From contig NZ_VMTV02000512.1 in the NCBI RefSeq assembly GCF_007644035.1, forward strand, positions 62,001 to 126,000: DNA of 64,000 nucleotides, in the 5' to 3' direction. Below, in pieces: positions 18,748 through 26,578 of this stretch. A program made the translations under genes and the position numbers. The DNA comes from Vogesella mureinivorans (lineage in GTDB: Bacteria; Pseudomonadota; Gammaproteobacteria; Burkholderiales; Chromobacteriaceae). How positions within the stretch are numbered: position 1 is the first letter of the stretch; the number at the start of each line of letters is the position of its first letter. The notes below the pieces were generated by a model, which did no database searches, was not told where the DNA came from, and saw only the letters and a list, made by a program, of their open reading frames with translations.

Positions 18748-18851
18748 AAAATGTGCAGTGCCGGAAAAACATTGTGCGTCATGGGTTTAGGGCATCTGTC
18801 CACAACCACCCCACAGCACTTTCCCGTACCGGCGTGCATAAAGCGCGGCAG

Positions 18852-18962
18852 GTGATTAAAAAATAGTCAGCCGCGCTTTATGCCTGCCGTATCAAGCACT
18901 TGCCCGTCTTTTCCACAGCCCGCCCACACCCTTGCTCCCACTGGGTGTGGGCGTTTTGTCTT
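18852..18962 (+). repeat. Intergenic repeat unit 1 with terminator-like hairpin
   Basis: It starts with TTAAAAAATAGTCAGCC, contains TTTTCCACA at 18909-18917, and ends with an 11-bp perfect stem (CGCCCACACCC 18921-18931 with GGGTGTGGGCG 18943-18953) followed by TTTTG. It closely matches unit 2 at 19026-19140. The hairpin looks like a working terminator, so the unit may be a short transcript or a mobile terminator. Confidence 0.75.
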
Positions 18963-19025
18963 AATGCATGCTTGGGCCGTGTCTGGCAGGGTGTGAACAG
19001 CCAAGGCAGGGCCTGCCGCGCAGGG

Positions 19026-19140
19026 ATTGCTTAAAAAATAGGCTAATAGTGCTTTATTTCGATAAATCATCAGCTTGTGGCACTTTTCCACAGCCCGCCC
19101 ACACCCTTGCTCCCACAGGATGTGGGCGTTTTTACGCATA
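19026..19140 (+). repeat. Intergenic repeat unit 2 with terminator-like hairpin
   Basis: Second copy of the unit: TTAAAAAATAGGC, then GCTTTAT, TTTTCCACA at 19084-19092, and a stem CGCCCACA (19096-19103) with TGTGGGCG (19121-19128) followed by a T-run. The terminator-proximal half is nearly identical to unit 1, while the first half has drifted. A more diverged relative precedes the S4-protein gene at about 19885-19990. Confidence 0.75.
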
Positions 19141-19224
19141 CTATGGATAGCCGGGCCCGCTGTGCCGCCCTGTGCTGCAGGCGGGTAACAGGGCAGGGCG
19201 GTTGCCGCGTATAATGGGCGGCAT

Positions 19225-19785
19225 ATGTCTGACGCTTGCCCCCCTGTACGCATTGCCATTGTCGGCCCCGAATCCTGCGGTAAAAGCACCTTGGCCGCAC
19301 AGCTGGCCAGCCGGCTGCAGCAGCACGGCGTGGTGGCGGTAGCGGTGGCAGAGTACGCCCGTGCCTACTATGCCCACCGGCCTTACCAGCCCAGTGCCGC
19401 CGATATCCTGGCCATTGCCCGCGGGCAGCTGGCCGCCGAGCAGGCCGCTTGCGACGCCGGTGCCAGCGTACTGCTGTGCGATACCACGGTGCTGACCTGC
19501 CGTATCTGGGCCGAGGTCGCCTTTGGCCAGGCCGAGCCGGCACTGCTGGCCATCAACCAGCCGCATCGCTACACGCAGACGCTGCTTACCGCGCCCGACC
19601 TGCCATGGCAGCCGGACCCGCTACGCAGCCACCCCGATAGCCGCGACTGGCTGTTTGGCCTGTACCGCGATGCCTTGCAGGCGGCCGGTGTGCCGTATCA
19701 GCTGGTAGCAGGGCAGGGGGCGCAGCGCCAGGCGGCTGCGTGGGCGGCACTGCGGCGGGTACTGCCGCAGCTGCCTGTTTTTTAG
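19225..19785 (+). CDS. AAA-family ATPase, NadR/ribosylnicotinamide-kinase-like
   Basis: A 186-residue P-loop protein with Walker A GPESCGKST at about 14-22, then EYARAYYAHRPYQP and LCDTTVLTCRIWAEV, which match the C-terminal kinase half of NadR (AAA_28). NadR kinases phosphorylate nicotinamide riboside, and this short form lacks the nucleotidyltransferase half. The substrate is inferred from family resemblance only. The gene is flanked on both sides by members of the intergenic repeat family. Confidence 0.82.
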   Translation: MSDACPPVRIAIVGPESCGKSTLAAQLASRLQQHGVVAVAVAEYARAYYAHRPYQPSAADILAIARGQLAAEQAACDAGASVLLCDTTVLTCRIWAEVAFGQAEPALLAINQPHRYTQTLLTAPDLPWQPDPLRSHPDSRDWLFGLYRDALQAAGVPYQLVAGQGAQRQAAAWAALRRVLPQLPVF

Positions 19786-20002
19786 GCAGGCATGGCTTTC
19801 GCCTTACGGCTCAGCCAGTTAGGCTGTTTGTCCACAGCCGGTGCACAAGGCTGTCCCGCAGCGGTGTGGAAAGTAAAACCGGGCTGATGAAAAAACAGTC
19901 AGCCAGAAAATGGCAAGAACAAACAAAGGCTTGTGGCGCTTGTCCACAGCCGGCACACAGCCCTGTCAAAAGGCAGTGTGCACAACCCCTGTGAACAGAA
20001 CC
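19786..20002. repeat. Diverged members of the intergenic repeat family upstream of the S4-protein gene
   Basis: Two units are visible. The first (about 19805-19880) has TTGTCCACAGCCGG at 19828 and a facing GTGTGGAAA at 19864-19872. The second (about 19885-19990) begins GAAAAAACAGTCAGCC and has TTGTCCACAGCCGG at 19939. Both can fold through CCACA/TGTGG arms. They resemble the two units upstream of the NadR-like gene but lack the T-run. Confidence 0.6.
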
Positions 20003-20221
20003 ATGAACGAAATCTACGAACTGAGCGGCGACTACATCCCGCTGTGCGACCTGCTGAAAACCTGCGGTGTGTGCGACACCGGCGGCATGGCCAAGCACTT
20101 TATTGCCGAGGGCAATGTGCTGGTAGACGGCCAGGTAGAGCTGCGCAAGACCAACAAGATCCGTGTAGGCCAGCTGGTGTCCGGCGAGGGCTTTACCATC
20201 AAGGTAGTAGCCGCAGCGTGA
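20003..20221 (+). CDS. RNA-binding S4 domain protein (YbcJ-like)
   Basis: A 72-residue protein that consists almost wholly of an S4 RNA-binding fold: YIPLCDLLKTCGVCDTGG, then NVLVDGQVELRKTNKI and a C-terminal beta strand GEGFTIKV. The small YbcJ family is of this size, and its role in RNA or ribosome biology is not settled. ATG at 20003 has no strong ribosome-binding site but aligns with the family start. Its TGA stop overlaps the GTG start of the next gene by four bases. Confidence 0.88.
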   Translation: MNEIYELSGDYIPLCDLLKTCGVCDTGGMAKHFIAEGNVLVDGQVELRKTNKIRVGQLVSGEGFTIKVVAAA

Positions 20222-20454
20222 GTACCTTGCAAGCCATCGGCCCAGAAGCGTTCGACGACGACTTCGACCCGCAGCCAGAGCCCCCCGAAGCGCCGGACGA
20301 CTACGCCTGCTGCCACAGCGGCTGCCAGCCCTGTGTCTGGGATATTTACGATTCTGCGGTAAGTGAACACCGCCAGAAGCTGGCCGCCTGGCAGCTGCGC
20401 GAAACCGCACGCCAGGCCCGCGCAGCAAACAAAGGCCCTGATGAACAGCATTGA
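20218..20454 (+). CDS. Oxidoreductase-like domain protein
   Basis: A 78-residue protein with GTG start at 20218, overlapping the stop of the S4 gene. The core CCHSGCQPCVWDIYDSAVSE carries the four cysteines typical of the oxidoreductase-like domain (Oxidored-like, PF09791), which is also found in eukaryotic mitochondrial proteins. The N-terminal part is acidic and proline-rich. The molecular function is unknown; a metal or [Fe-S] site is plausible from the cysteines. It overlaps the next gene by 14 bases, so all three are probably one operon. Confidence 0.85.
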   Translation: MSTLQAIGPEAFDDDFDPQPEPPEAPDDYACCHSGCQPCVWDIYDSAVSEHRQKLAAWQLRETARQARAANKGPDEQH

Positions 20455-21313
20455 TCTGCACTTTCACTCCACGGCGTCCGACGGCGGGCTCGCCCCGGCC
20501 GAGGTGATACGCCGTGCCGCCGAGCGCGGCGCCACCCTGCTGGCGCTAACCGACCACGACTGCACCGCCGGCCTGGCCGAGGCTGCCGCTACTGCCGCCG
20601 CCTGCGGTGTGCCCTTTCTGAACGGGGTCGAGGTGTCGGTGAGCTGGCAGCAGCGCCATACCGTGCACATTGTCGGCCTGGGCATTGATGCGGCCAACCC
20701 GGTGCTGCAAGCCGGGCTGAAATCCATCCGCGATGGCCGCGTAGAGCGTGCGCGCCAGATGTCGGCCTCGCTGGAAAAAGCCGGCATCCACGGCGCCTTC
20801 GACGGTGCCATGCGCTTTGCCGGCAACCCGGAAATGGTTGGCCGCACCCACTTTGCCCGCTATCTGGTGCAAAGCGGCGAGGTAAAAGACGTCAAAACCG
20901 TGTTCCGCAAATACCTGACCAACGGCAAACCGGGCTATGTGCCGCACGAGTGGGCCAGCCTGGAAGACGCCGTGGCGTGGATACGCGCCGCCGGCGGCAT
21001 GGCGGTGATCGCCCACCCCGGGCGCTACGATATGGGGCGCACGCTGATCGAGCGGCTGATACTGGATTTCAAGGCCGCTGGCGGCGAAGCCATTGAAATC
21101 GCCAGCGGTAGCCACAGCCTGGACGACATGATCAAGTTTGCCCTGCACGCCCAGCGCCACGAGCTGTACGCCAGCGCCGGCAGCGACTTTCACGCGCCGG
21201 GCGAGGGCGGGCGCGATGTAGGCAGCACCCAGCCGCTGCCCCCCATCTGCCAGCCGGTCTGGCTACCGTTGGCCGCGCGCATCCAGCAGCCTGCGGCCAA
21301 CCTAGCGAGCTAA
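20441..21313 (+). CDS. rnm: PHP-domain 3',5'-nucleoside bisphosphate phosphatase / RNase AM family
   Basis: A 290-residue PHP metallophosphoesterase. The metal-binding motifs are DLHFHSTASDGG (about 5-16), LALTDHDCTAG, a middle HIVGLGID, VIAHPGRYD, and the C-terminal SAGSDFHAPGEG. The Chromobacterium homologue was shown to hydrolyse 3',5'-bisphosphate nucleotides, and the E. coli homologue (YciV/Rnm) trims rRNA 5' ends. ATG at 20441 overlaps the previous gene. Three GGTTGGCCGC words lie within (20690-20699, 20836-20845, 21293-21302), the densest coding cluster in the window together with eutC. Confidence 0.93.
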   Translation: MNSIDLHFHSTASDGGLAPAEVIRRAAERGATLLALTDHDCTAGLAEAAATAAACGVPFLNGVEVSVSWQQRHTVHIVGLGIDAANPVLQAGLKSIRDGRVERARQMSASLEKAGIHGAFDGAMRFAGNPEMVGRTHFARYLVQSGEVKDVKTVFRKYLTNGKPGYVPHEWASLEDAVAWIRAAGGMAVIAHPGRYDMGRTLIERLILDFKAAGGEAIEIASGSHSLDDMIKFALHAQRHELYASAGSDFHAPGEGGRDVGSTQPLPPICQPVWLPLAARIQQPAANLAS

Positions 21314-21317
21314 TGCC

Positions 21318-21938
21318 ATGTCCCAGTTCTTTGTGATTCACCCGGAAAACCCGCAGGCACGGCTGATACGCGAAGCCGCCAAGATCATCCGCGACGGCGG
21401 CGTGGTGGCGTACCCCACCGACTCCTGTTACGCGCTGGGCTGCCACCTGGGCGACAAGAAAGCCATGGAGCGCCTGCTGGCCATCCGCCAGATCGACCTC
21501 AAGCACCACCTGACGCTGGTGTGCGCTGATTTGTCGTCGCTGGCGGCGTATGCCCGTGTGGATAACGGCCAGTTTCGCCTGCTGAAGGCCGCCACGCCGG
21601 GCAGCTTCACCTTTATTCTGGAAGCCAGCCGCGACGTGCCCAAGCGCACGCTGCACCCCAAGCGCGCCACCATCGGCCTGCGTGTGCCGGAAAACACCGT
21701 GGCGCTGGCGCTGCTGGCAGAGCTGGGCGAGCCCATTTTGTCCTGTACCCTGCAGCTGCCGGGTGACGACGCGCCGCTCACCGACCCTTACGAAATCCGC
21801 GAGCGGCTGGAACATCTGGTAGAACTGGTGATCGATGGAGGCTGGTGTGGCACCGAGCCCACCACCGTCATCGACATGACCGACGGCGTGGCGCTGATTC
21901 GCCAGGGCAAGGGCGACCCCGCGCGCCTGGGCCTGTAA
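21318..21938 (+). CDS. YciO/Sua5/YrdC-family protein
   Basis: A 206-residue protein of the threonylcarbamoyl-AMP synthase fold (VVAYPTDSCYALGCHLGDKK, then HLTLVCADLSSL and TIGLRVPENTVAL). The lysine/arginine-rich dsRNA-binding surface typical of the fold is present. This subgroup resembles E. coli YciO more than TsaC. YciO has weak threonylcarbamoyl-AMP activity, so a tRNA t6A role is uncertain. It begins four bases after the rnm stop, and the rnm-yciO neighbourhood is shared with enterobacteria. Confidence 0.9.
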   Translation: MSQFFVIHPENPQARLIREAAKIIRDGGVVAYPTDSCYALGCHLGDKKAMERLLAIRQIDLKHHLTLVCADLSSLAAYARVDNGQFRLLKAATPGSFTFILEASRDVPKRTLHPKRATIGLRVPENTVALALLAELGEPILSCTLQLPGDDAPLTDPYEIRERLEHLVELVIDGGWCGTEPTTVIDMTDGVALIRQGKGDPARLGL

Positions 21939-21956
21939 CCCTGCAAGGACCGCATC

Positions 21957-22601
21957 TTGGAAGAACTCAACCTGATCCAGAAGATTTCCGTATACGCACT
22001 GCCGGTATTGTTTGCCATTACCCTGCACGAAGCCGCGCACGCCTACGTGGCCAAGTACTGGGGCGACAGCACCGCCTACAACCTGGGCCGTGTGTCGCTG
22101 AACCCGCTGCGCCATATCGATCTGGTGGGTACCATCCTGCTGCCGCTGATGTGCCTGGCCGTGGGCGGTTTCCTGTTTGGCTGGGCCAAGCCGGTGCCGG
22201 TACGCTTTGGCAACCTGCGCAATGTACGTACCGGCATGCGCTGGGTTGCCGCCGCCGGCCCGCTGGCCAACTTTGCCATGGCAGTACTGTGGGTGCTGCT
22301 CTTCAAGCTGGCCGTGGTGATGAACAACGCCTATAGCGAGCCGCTGGCGCTGATGAGCCAGGCCGGTATCGGCATCAACGTGGTACTGATGGTGCTGAAC
22401 CTGATGCCACTGCTGCCGCTGGACGGTGGCCGTATCGTGGAAAGCCTGCTGCCGCCGGGCCTGGCGTACCAGTATTCCCGGCTGGAGCCGTACGGCATGT
22501 GGATACTGCTGGCGCTGGTGTTTACCCGCACGCTGTCGCCCATCCTGAGTCCGTTTATCGAAATCGTACTGAACCTGCTCTACCTGCTGGTAAGAGCCTG
22601 A
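21957..22601 (+). CDS. Site-2 protease family (M50) intramembrane metalloprotease
   Basis: A 214-residue membrane protein with the zinc motif HEAAH at 24-28 in the first helix and the second metal motif LMPLLPLDGGRIVE in a later helix, both hallmarks of the small S2P peptidases. There is no PDZ domain, so it is not RseP. The start is a TTG at 21957 with a CAAGGA site 9-14 bases upstream; no ATG fits the N-terminus. The substrate is unknown. It lies between the yciO-type gene and trpS in a run of plus-strand genes. Confidence 0.9.
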   Translation: MEELNLIQKISVYALPVLFAITLHEAAHAYVAKYWGDSTAYNLGRVSLNPLRHIDLVGTILLPLMCLAVGGFLFGWAKPVPVRFGNLRNVRTGMRWVAAAGPLANFAMAVLWVLLFKLAVVMNNAYSEPLALMSQAGIGINVVLMVLNLMPLLPLDGGRIVESLLPPGLAYQYSRLEPYGMWILLALVFTRTLSPILSPFIEIVLNLLYLLVRA

Positions 22602-22621
22602 CCTTTTTCTGAAAGCCATAC

Positions 22622-23818
22622 ATGTTTGCCAACCGTATTCTTTCCGGCATGCGCCCCACCGGCAGCCTGCACCTGGGCCACTATCACGGCGTAATCAAGA
22701 ACTGGGTAGAGCTGCAGCACAGCCACGAATGCTTCTTCATGGTGGCCGACTGGCACGCGCTGACCACCAACTTTGACGACGTTTCCATCATCGGCAAATC
22801 CATCAACGAGATGGTGATCGACTGGCTGGCCTCCGGCGTGGACCCGGAAAAATCCACCATCTTCGTGCAGTCCAAAGTGCCACAGCACGCCGAGCTGCAC
22901 CTGGCGCTGTCCATGGTGACGCCGCTGGGCTGGCTGGAACGCGTGCCTACCTACAAAGACCAGATGGACAAGCTGAGCCATAAAGACCTCACCACTTACG
23001 GCTTTCTGGGCTACCCGCTGCTGCAGGCCGCCGACATCCTGGTGTACAAAGCCGGCCTGGTGCCGGTAGGCGAAGACCAGGTGCCGCATATTGAGCTCAC
23101 CCGCGAAGTGGCGCGCCGCTTCAACCACATGTTTGGCCGCGAGCCGAACTTTGAAGAGCTGGCCAAGGCCGCGGTGAAGAAAATCGGCAAAGCCGGCAAG
23201 CAGTTCGAGCAGCTGCGCACCGCCTACCTGCAAGACGGCAATACCGAGTCGCTGGAAAAAGCGCGCGAGATCCTGGCGCAAAGCCAGAACCTGGGCGGCG
23301 CCGACCGCGAGCGCCTGCTGGGCTGGCTGGAAAACAAGGGCAAGATCATCCTGCCGGAGTGCGAGGCCAAGCTGACCGCCGCCTCCAAAATGCCGGGCCT
23401 GGACGGGCAGAAGATGTCCAAGTCCTACGGCAACACCATCACCATGCGCGAAGCACCCGAAGCGGTCACCAAAAAGATTCGCGGCATGCCCACCGACCCG
23501 GCACGTGTGCGCCGCACCGACGCCGGCAACCCGGCCAAGTGCCCGGTATGGCAGCTGCACGAGGTGTACAGCGACGGCGCCACCAAAGAGTGGGTGAAAG
23601 CGGGCTGTACCAGCGCCGGCATCGGCTGCCTGGACTGCAAACAGCCGGTGATCGACGCCGTGGTGCGCGAGCAGCAGCCCATGTTCGAGCGTGCCGAGAA
23701 ATACCTGAGCAACCCCAAACTGGTGCAAGAGATTCTGGCCGCAGGCAACGCCCGCGCCGAGCAGGTGGCCCGCGCCACCATGAACGACGTACGCCAGGCC
23801 ATGGGGCTGGGCTACTGA
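22622..23818 (+). CDS. trpS: Tryptophanyl-tRNA synthetase
   Basis: A class I synthetase of 398 residues that charges tRNA-Trp. The HIGH motif appears as HLGH at 17-20 and the KMSKS motif begins at K264 (GQKMSKSYGNT). It is longer than the 334-residue E. coli enzyme, as is common in beta-proteobacteria, with the extra length in the C-terminal helical part; cysteines occur in the block around GCTSAGIGCLDCKQP. A perfect hairpin terminator built of the repeated word follows. Confidence 0.96.
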   Translation: MFANRILSGMRPTGSLHLGHYHGVIKNWVELQHSHECFFMVADWHALTTNFDDVSIIGKSINEMVIDWLASGVDPEKSTIFVQSKVPQHAELHLALSMVTPLGWLERVPTYKDQMDKLSHKDLTTYGFLGYPLLQAADILVYKAGLVPVGEDQVPHIELTREVARRFNHMFGREPNFEELAKAAVKKIGKAGKQFEQLRTAYLQDGNTESLEKAREILAQSQNLGGADRERLLGWLENKGKIILPECEAKLTAASKMPGLDGQKMSKSYGNTITMREAPEAVTKKIRGMPTDPARVRRTDAGNPAKCPVWQLHEVYSDGATKEWVKAGCTSAGIGCLDCKQPVIDAVVREQQPMFERAEKYLSNPKLVQEILAAGNARAEQVARATMNDVRQAMGLGY

Positions 23819-23840
23819 TACCGTAAACGGTATGGCCCGT

Positions 23841-23880
23841 AAAAAAGGTTGGCCGCAGTGCATGCGGCCAACCTTTTTTT
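23841..23880. terminator. Bidirectional terminator after trpS, inverted pair of the repeated word
   Basis: AAAAAAGGTTGGCCGCA (23841-23857) pairs with TGCGGCCAACCTTTTTT (from 23863) around a very short loop. It has the same design as the structure at 13478-13517, with different loop bases, so the pair was built independently or shuffled. It serves trpS and, on the other strand, the DUF4344 lipoprotein gene. Confidence 0.92.
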
Positions 23881-23941
23881 GTGCCCTGTCGGTATCACCG
23901 CCATCCAGCGCCAGCTGCACGGGCCATGGCGTCAACCGCGC

Positions 23942-24790
23942 CTAGTGTGTCTGCGTCAGCATATGCGGTGCCAGCAAGGTATCCCAGCTATGCCGTATCC
24001 GCCGGTACTCGTCGGCACAGCCCTCGGCACGCTCGGCCGGTAGCTGGCCGCTGACAATCATGTCGTCAAAAGCGTCTGGCTGTGCCCCGTATAGCCAGCA
24101 CATCACATTGTAGAAACGCTGTTCGTTTAGCGCGTGGCTGTCGGCCAGCGCTTCCATTTCGTACTCGCCGCTGGCGTTCAGCTGAAACCAGGTCGCCACA
24201 TGGCCGATCTGTGCCACGCTGTTGGCAAACACCTGCTCGCTGTCACTATCCGGCTCGCCCAGCAGCGACACCACGGCCAGCTGGTCGGCCACATCCTCTT
24301 CGCGCCCGGTGGCCGGTAGCGCCAGCTCGTGTACCAGGGCGTGGCCCAGCTCATGCATAAACACAAAGCTCAGCACCCCTTGCAGATACGCCTCTTGCTC
24401 GGCCGCTGGCAGCTTTTGCGCCAGTGCCTGCTCCTGCAGCTCCACAATCAGCTCGTAGCACAGCGTAATGCTGTGTGCCTCCGGGTCGAAAAAGGCATTG
24501 CTGACACCACACTCCGCCGTGGCGACGTCGATATCACGCGGCAAACGAAACTGCGCATTCAGGCTATGCACCACCTCATCCAGCCAGCGCTCCTGTTTGG
24601 CCTGCTTGTACAAGCTGCGCAGCGCGCCGGTTTGGGGGGCCAGGTACACGGCCACAAAGCGCCCGTACGCCGGTAGCTGGGTACGCGGGGAAGACGCCTG
24701 CGTGGCGGCGGCATTGGCATCAGGCTGGCTGCAGCCGGGCAGGGTAGCCAGCAGGGCAGCAGTAAGCAGAAGCGTGGCTAGGCGAGTCAT
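23942..24790 (-). CDS. DUF4344-type lipoprotein, putative metallopeptidase
   Basis: A 282-residue precursor with a lipoprotein signal: hydrophobic residues 4-17 and lipobox LPGC with the lipidated cysteine at 20. The mature part has a zinc-protease motif HELGHALVHE at 146-155 and a following EEDVADQLA segment that could supply a third ligand. It matches DUF4344 proteins, which are predicted metallopeptidases with no known substrate. ATG at 24790 is preferred because the signal peptide starts there; the frame runs 17 residues further upstream. Confidence 0.85.
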   Translation of the reverse strand: MTRLATLLLTAALLATLPGCSQPDANAAATQASSPRTQLPAYGRFVAVYLAPQTGALRSLYKQAKQERWLDEVVHSLNAQFRLPRDIDVATAECGVSNAFFDPEAHSITLCYELIVELQEQALAQKLPAAEQEAYLQGVLSFVFMHELGHALVHELALPATGREEDVADQLAVVSLLGEPDSDSEQVFANSVAQIGHVATWFQLNASGEYEMEALADSHALNEQRFYNVMCWLYGAQPDAFDDMIVSGQLPAERAEGCADEYRRIRHSWDTLLAPHMLTQTH

Positions 24791-24909
24791 GGTGAACCTG
24801 GCGTACAATGATGGTCTGGCCAGTATAGGGGCGCCCCGCAACGCCCCGGATTGTTCAATAAATGCATATTGCCTGCCGGCCAGAGCGCCTGCGGCAGGTA
24901 AGAGACACC

Positions 24910-25728
24910 ATGACCGACACCGCCTTCCAGCTTACCCCGCCAGCCCTGCCCGCCAGCGTGCCCATTGCCCATGTTTTCGGCCAGCCGGTGCTGGAAGTAC
25001 CGCAAGACCTGTTCATCCCCCCCGATGCCCTGCAGCTGATCCTGGAAAGCTTCGAAGGCCCGCTGGACCTGCTGCTCTACCTGATCCGCAAGCAGAACCT
25101 GGACGTGCTCAACATCCCCATGGCCGAGGTCACCGCGCAGTACATGGGCTATATCGACGCCATGCGCGACGGCCGGCTGGAGCTGGCTGCCGAATACCTG
25201 CTGATGGCCGCGCTGCTGATCGAAATCAAATCGCGCCTGCTGCTGCCGCGCCCGCCGGTAGAAGGCGACGACGACCCGGACGACCCGCGCGCCGAGCTGG
25301 TGCGCCGCCTGCTGGAATACGAGCAAATGAAGCTGGCCGCGCTGGCGCTGGACAAGCTGCCGCAAGCCGACCGCGACTTTGCCTGGCTGGCCGTGCTGGT
25401 AGAGCAGTCCGCCGAGCAGCGCTTGCCCGACGTCAGCCCGCTAGACCTGCGCCAGGCCTGGCTGGCCATCCTGTCGCGCGCCAAGCACAACCGCCACCAC
25501 AAGGTAGAAAAAGACGAGCTGTCGGTGCGCGAACAGATGAGCTGGATCCTGCGCTACCTGGACGGCCGCGACTACGTGTCGTTTGAAGAGCTGTTCGACA
25601 TCCAGAAAGGCGTGGCCCACCTGGTAGTGAACTTCATCGCCGTACTGGAGCTGGTGAAAGAGGGCATGGTGAAAGTCAGCCAGGACGAGCCGTACCAGCC
25701 CATCTACGTGCGGCTGGCGCTGGTGTAG
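24910..25728 (+). CDS. scpA: Segregation and condensation protein A
   Basis: A 272-residue kleisin that links the heads of SMC and binds ScpB, for chromosome condensation. The family core is SFEGPLDLLLYLIRKQNLDV, followed by AAEYLLMAALLIEIKSRLLL and, at the C-terminus, a winged helix including VSFEELFDIQKGVAHLVVNF. ATG at 24910 is used; an upstream in-frame start at 24862 has no ribosome-binding site. scpB lies 3.2 kb downstream, separated by accessory genes rather than adjacent as in many bacteria. Confidence 0.94.
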   Translation: MTDTAFQLTPPALPASVPIAHVFGQPVLEVPQDLFIPPDALQLILESFEGPLDLLLYLIRKQNLDVLNIPMAEVTAQYMGYIDAMRDGRLELAAEYLLMAALLIEIKSRLLLPRPPVEGDDDPDDPRAELVRRLLEYEQMKLAALALDKLPQADRDFAWLAVLVEQSAEQRLPDVSPLDLRQAWLAILSRAKHNRHHKVEKDELSVREQMSWILRYLDGRDYVSFEELFDIQKGVAHLVVNFIAVLELVKEGMVKVSQDEPYQPIYVRLALV

Positions 25729-25821
25729 CCCGCTAATCATCGTGGGGTGGATTAATCATGGCGATGACAGGGCTCGTCAGTGCGGGGTGATCGGTCCGTT
25801 TTGGCCGTGAAGCAAAGCGGC

Positions 25822-26526
25822 TCAGACTCGCCCTGGCGTGGTGTTGGCCAGTGAGCGAAACTCTCTGCACATGTGTGCCTGATCGCTAAAACCGAATTGT
25901 AGTGCCACCTCTGCCAGCCTGGCGTCGGGGTGTAACAACAGGAAACTGGCGGCATTTCTTACCCGCAAGATACGTTGATACTGTTTGGGCGTCATATCCA
26001 GCCATTGCCGGAACAGCCGCTCTATCTGGCGTTGGCCGCGTGGCAGTGATGTGTCGGGCAAGGCGGGTGAATCAGCGATTGCCAGTGCCTGTAATGCACT
26101 CTGCAACGCAGATGGAACCAGCTGCCGTAAAACAAGATGCACCTCTGCCCAGTTGCTGAGTAGCTCAAGGTGGCGGTGCGTATCGTCACAATCCGACAAT
26201 CGCTGGTAGAGAGGATAAAGCGCATGGCGGTGATCGTCGGTGGGGGCAAGCCGCGTCATGCCTTCATAGTGCTGGCCAAGAACACCATATGCTGTTGCCG
26301 GATGAAAGCGTATGCCAGCAAGGCGAGAACCGGGGTATAGCGTCACCTCGCCTGATGATTTAGCTACCGGGCACAGAATCACCCCGTGCGGTAGGCCGAT
26401 ATCATCAATTTCGATCTTGCCGGCCTGTGCAAACAGAATGCCGCTGCTGGCATCAGAGTAAAGGCGTCTGATAACCGGCACGGGGTGATCGGCGCATACA
26501 GTAGCAGACCATACGGCCTGCACCAC
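25822..26526 (-). CDS. AraC-family transcriptional regulator
   Basis: A 234-residue protein whose C-terminal half is an AraC/XylS double helix-turn-helix (LFRQWLDMTPKQYQRILRVR, then LAEVALQFGFSDQAHMCREF). The N-terminal half resembles sensor domains of the DUF6597 type. GTG at 26526 is the first usable start, 52 bases after the AhpD-like gene; a TAG in the same frame lies further upstream with no better start between. Base composition is visibly lower in GC than the neighbours. It probably controls the AhpD-like gene. Confidence 0.82.
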   Translation of the reverse strand: MVQAVWSATVCADHPVPVIRRLYSDASSGILFAQAGKIEIDDIGLPHGVILCPVAKSSGEVTLYPGSRLAGIRFHPATAYGVLGQHYEGMTRLAPTDDHRHALYPLYQRLSDCDDTHRHLELLSNWAEVHLVLRQLVPSALQSALQALAIADSPALPDTSLPRGQRQIERLFRQWLDMTPKQYQRILRVRNAASFLLLHPDARLAEVALQFGFSDQAHMCREFRSLANTTPGRV

Positions 26527-26578
26527 GGCTTCAAGCTGCTTGTCAGGCTTGCGCAGCTTGAAGTCGAACGCACTGGAT

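Larger units (their letters stand above)
18748..19224. other. Repeat-rich intergenic region between ansA and the NadR-like kinase gene
   Basis: This 477-base gap holds two related units (about 18852-18962 and 19026-19140) that share AAAAAATAG, GCTTTAT and a 35-base near-identical segment ending in a terminator hairpin, plus a weaker relative at 18744-18850. A perfect 14-bp inverted repeat (18836-18849 with 18870-18883) surrounds the A-rich start of the first unit. Words resembling DnaA boxes occur at 18796, 18909 and 19084. No coding sequence is convincing. Confidence 0.7.

Noticed and set aside
18748-19224. CRISPR array
   Set aside because: The repeat units are about 110 bases, number only two to four, diverge from each other and lack regular spacers; no cas genes occur.
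18796-19947. Chromosomal replication origin
   Set aside because: DnaA-like words are present, but there is no dnaA, dnaN or gidA neighbour, no AT-rich unwinding region, and the words belong to the repeat units.
21132-23935. Two long minus-strand open frames opposite rnm, yciO, the protease and trpS
   Set aside because: They are antisense shadows with Gln/His-rich translations; the plus-strand genes carry complete family motifs.
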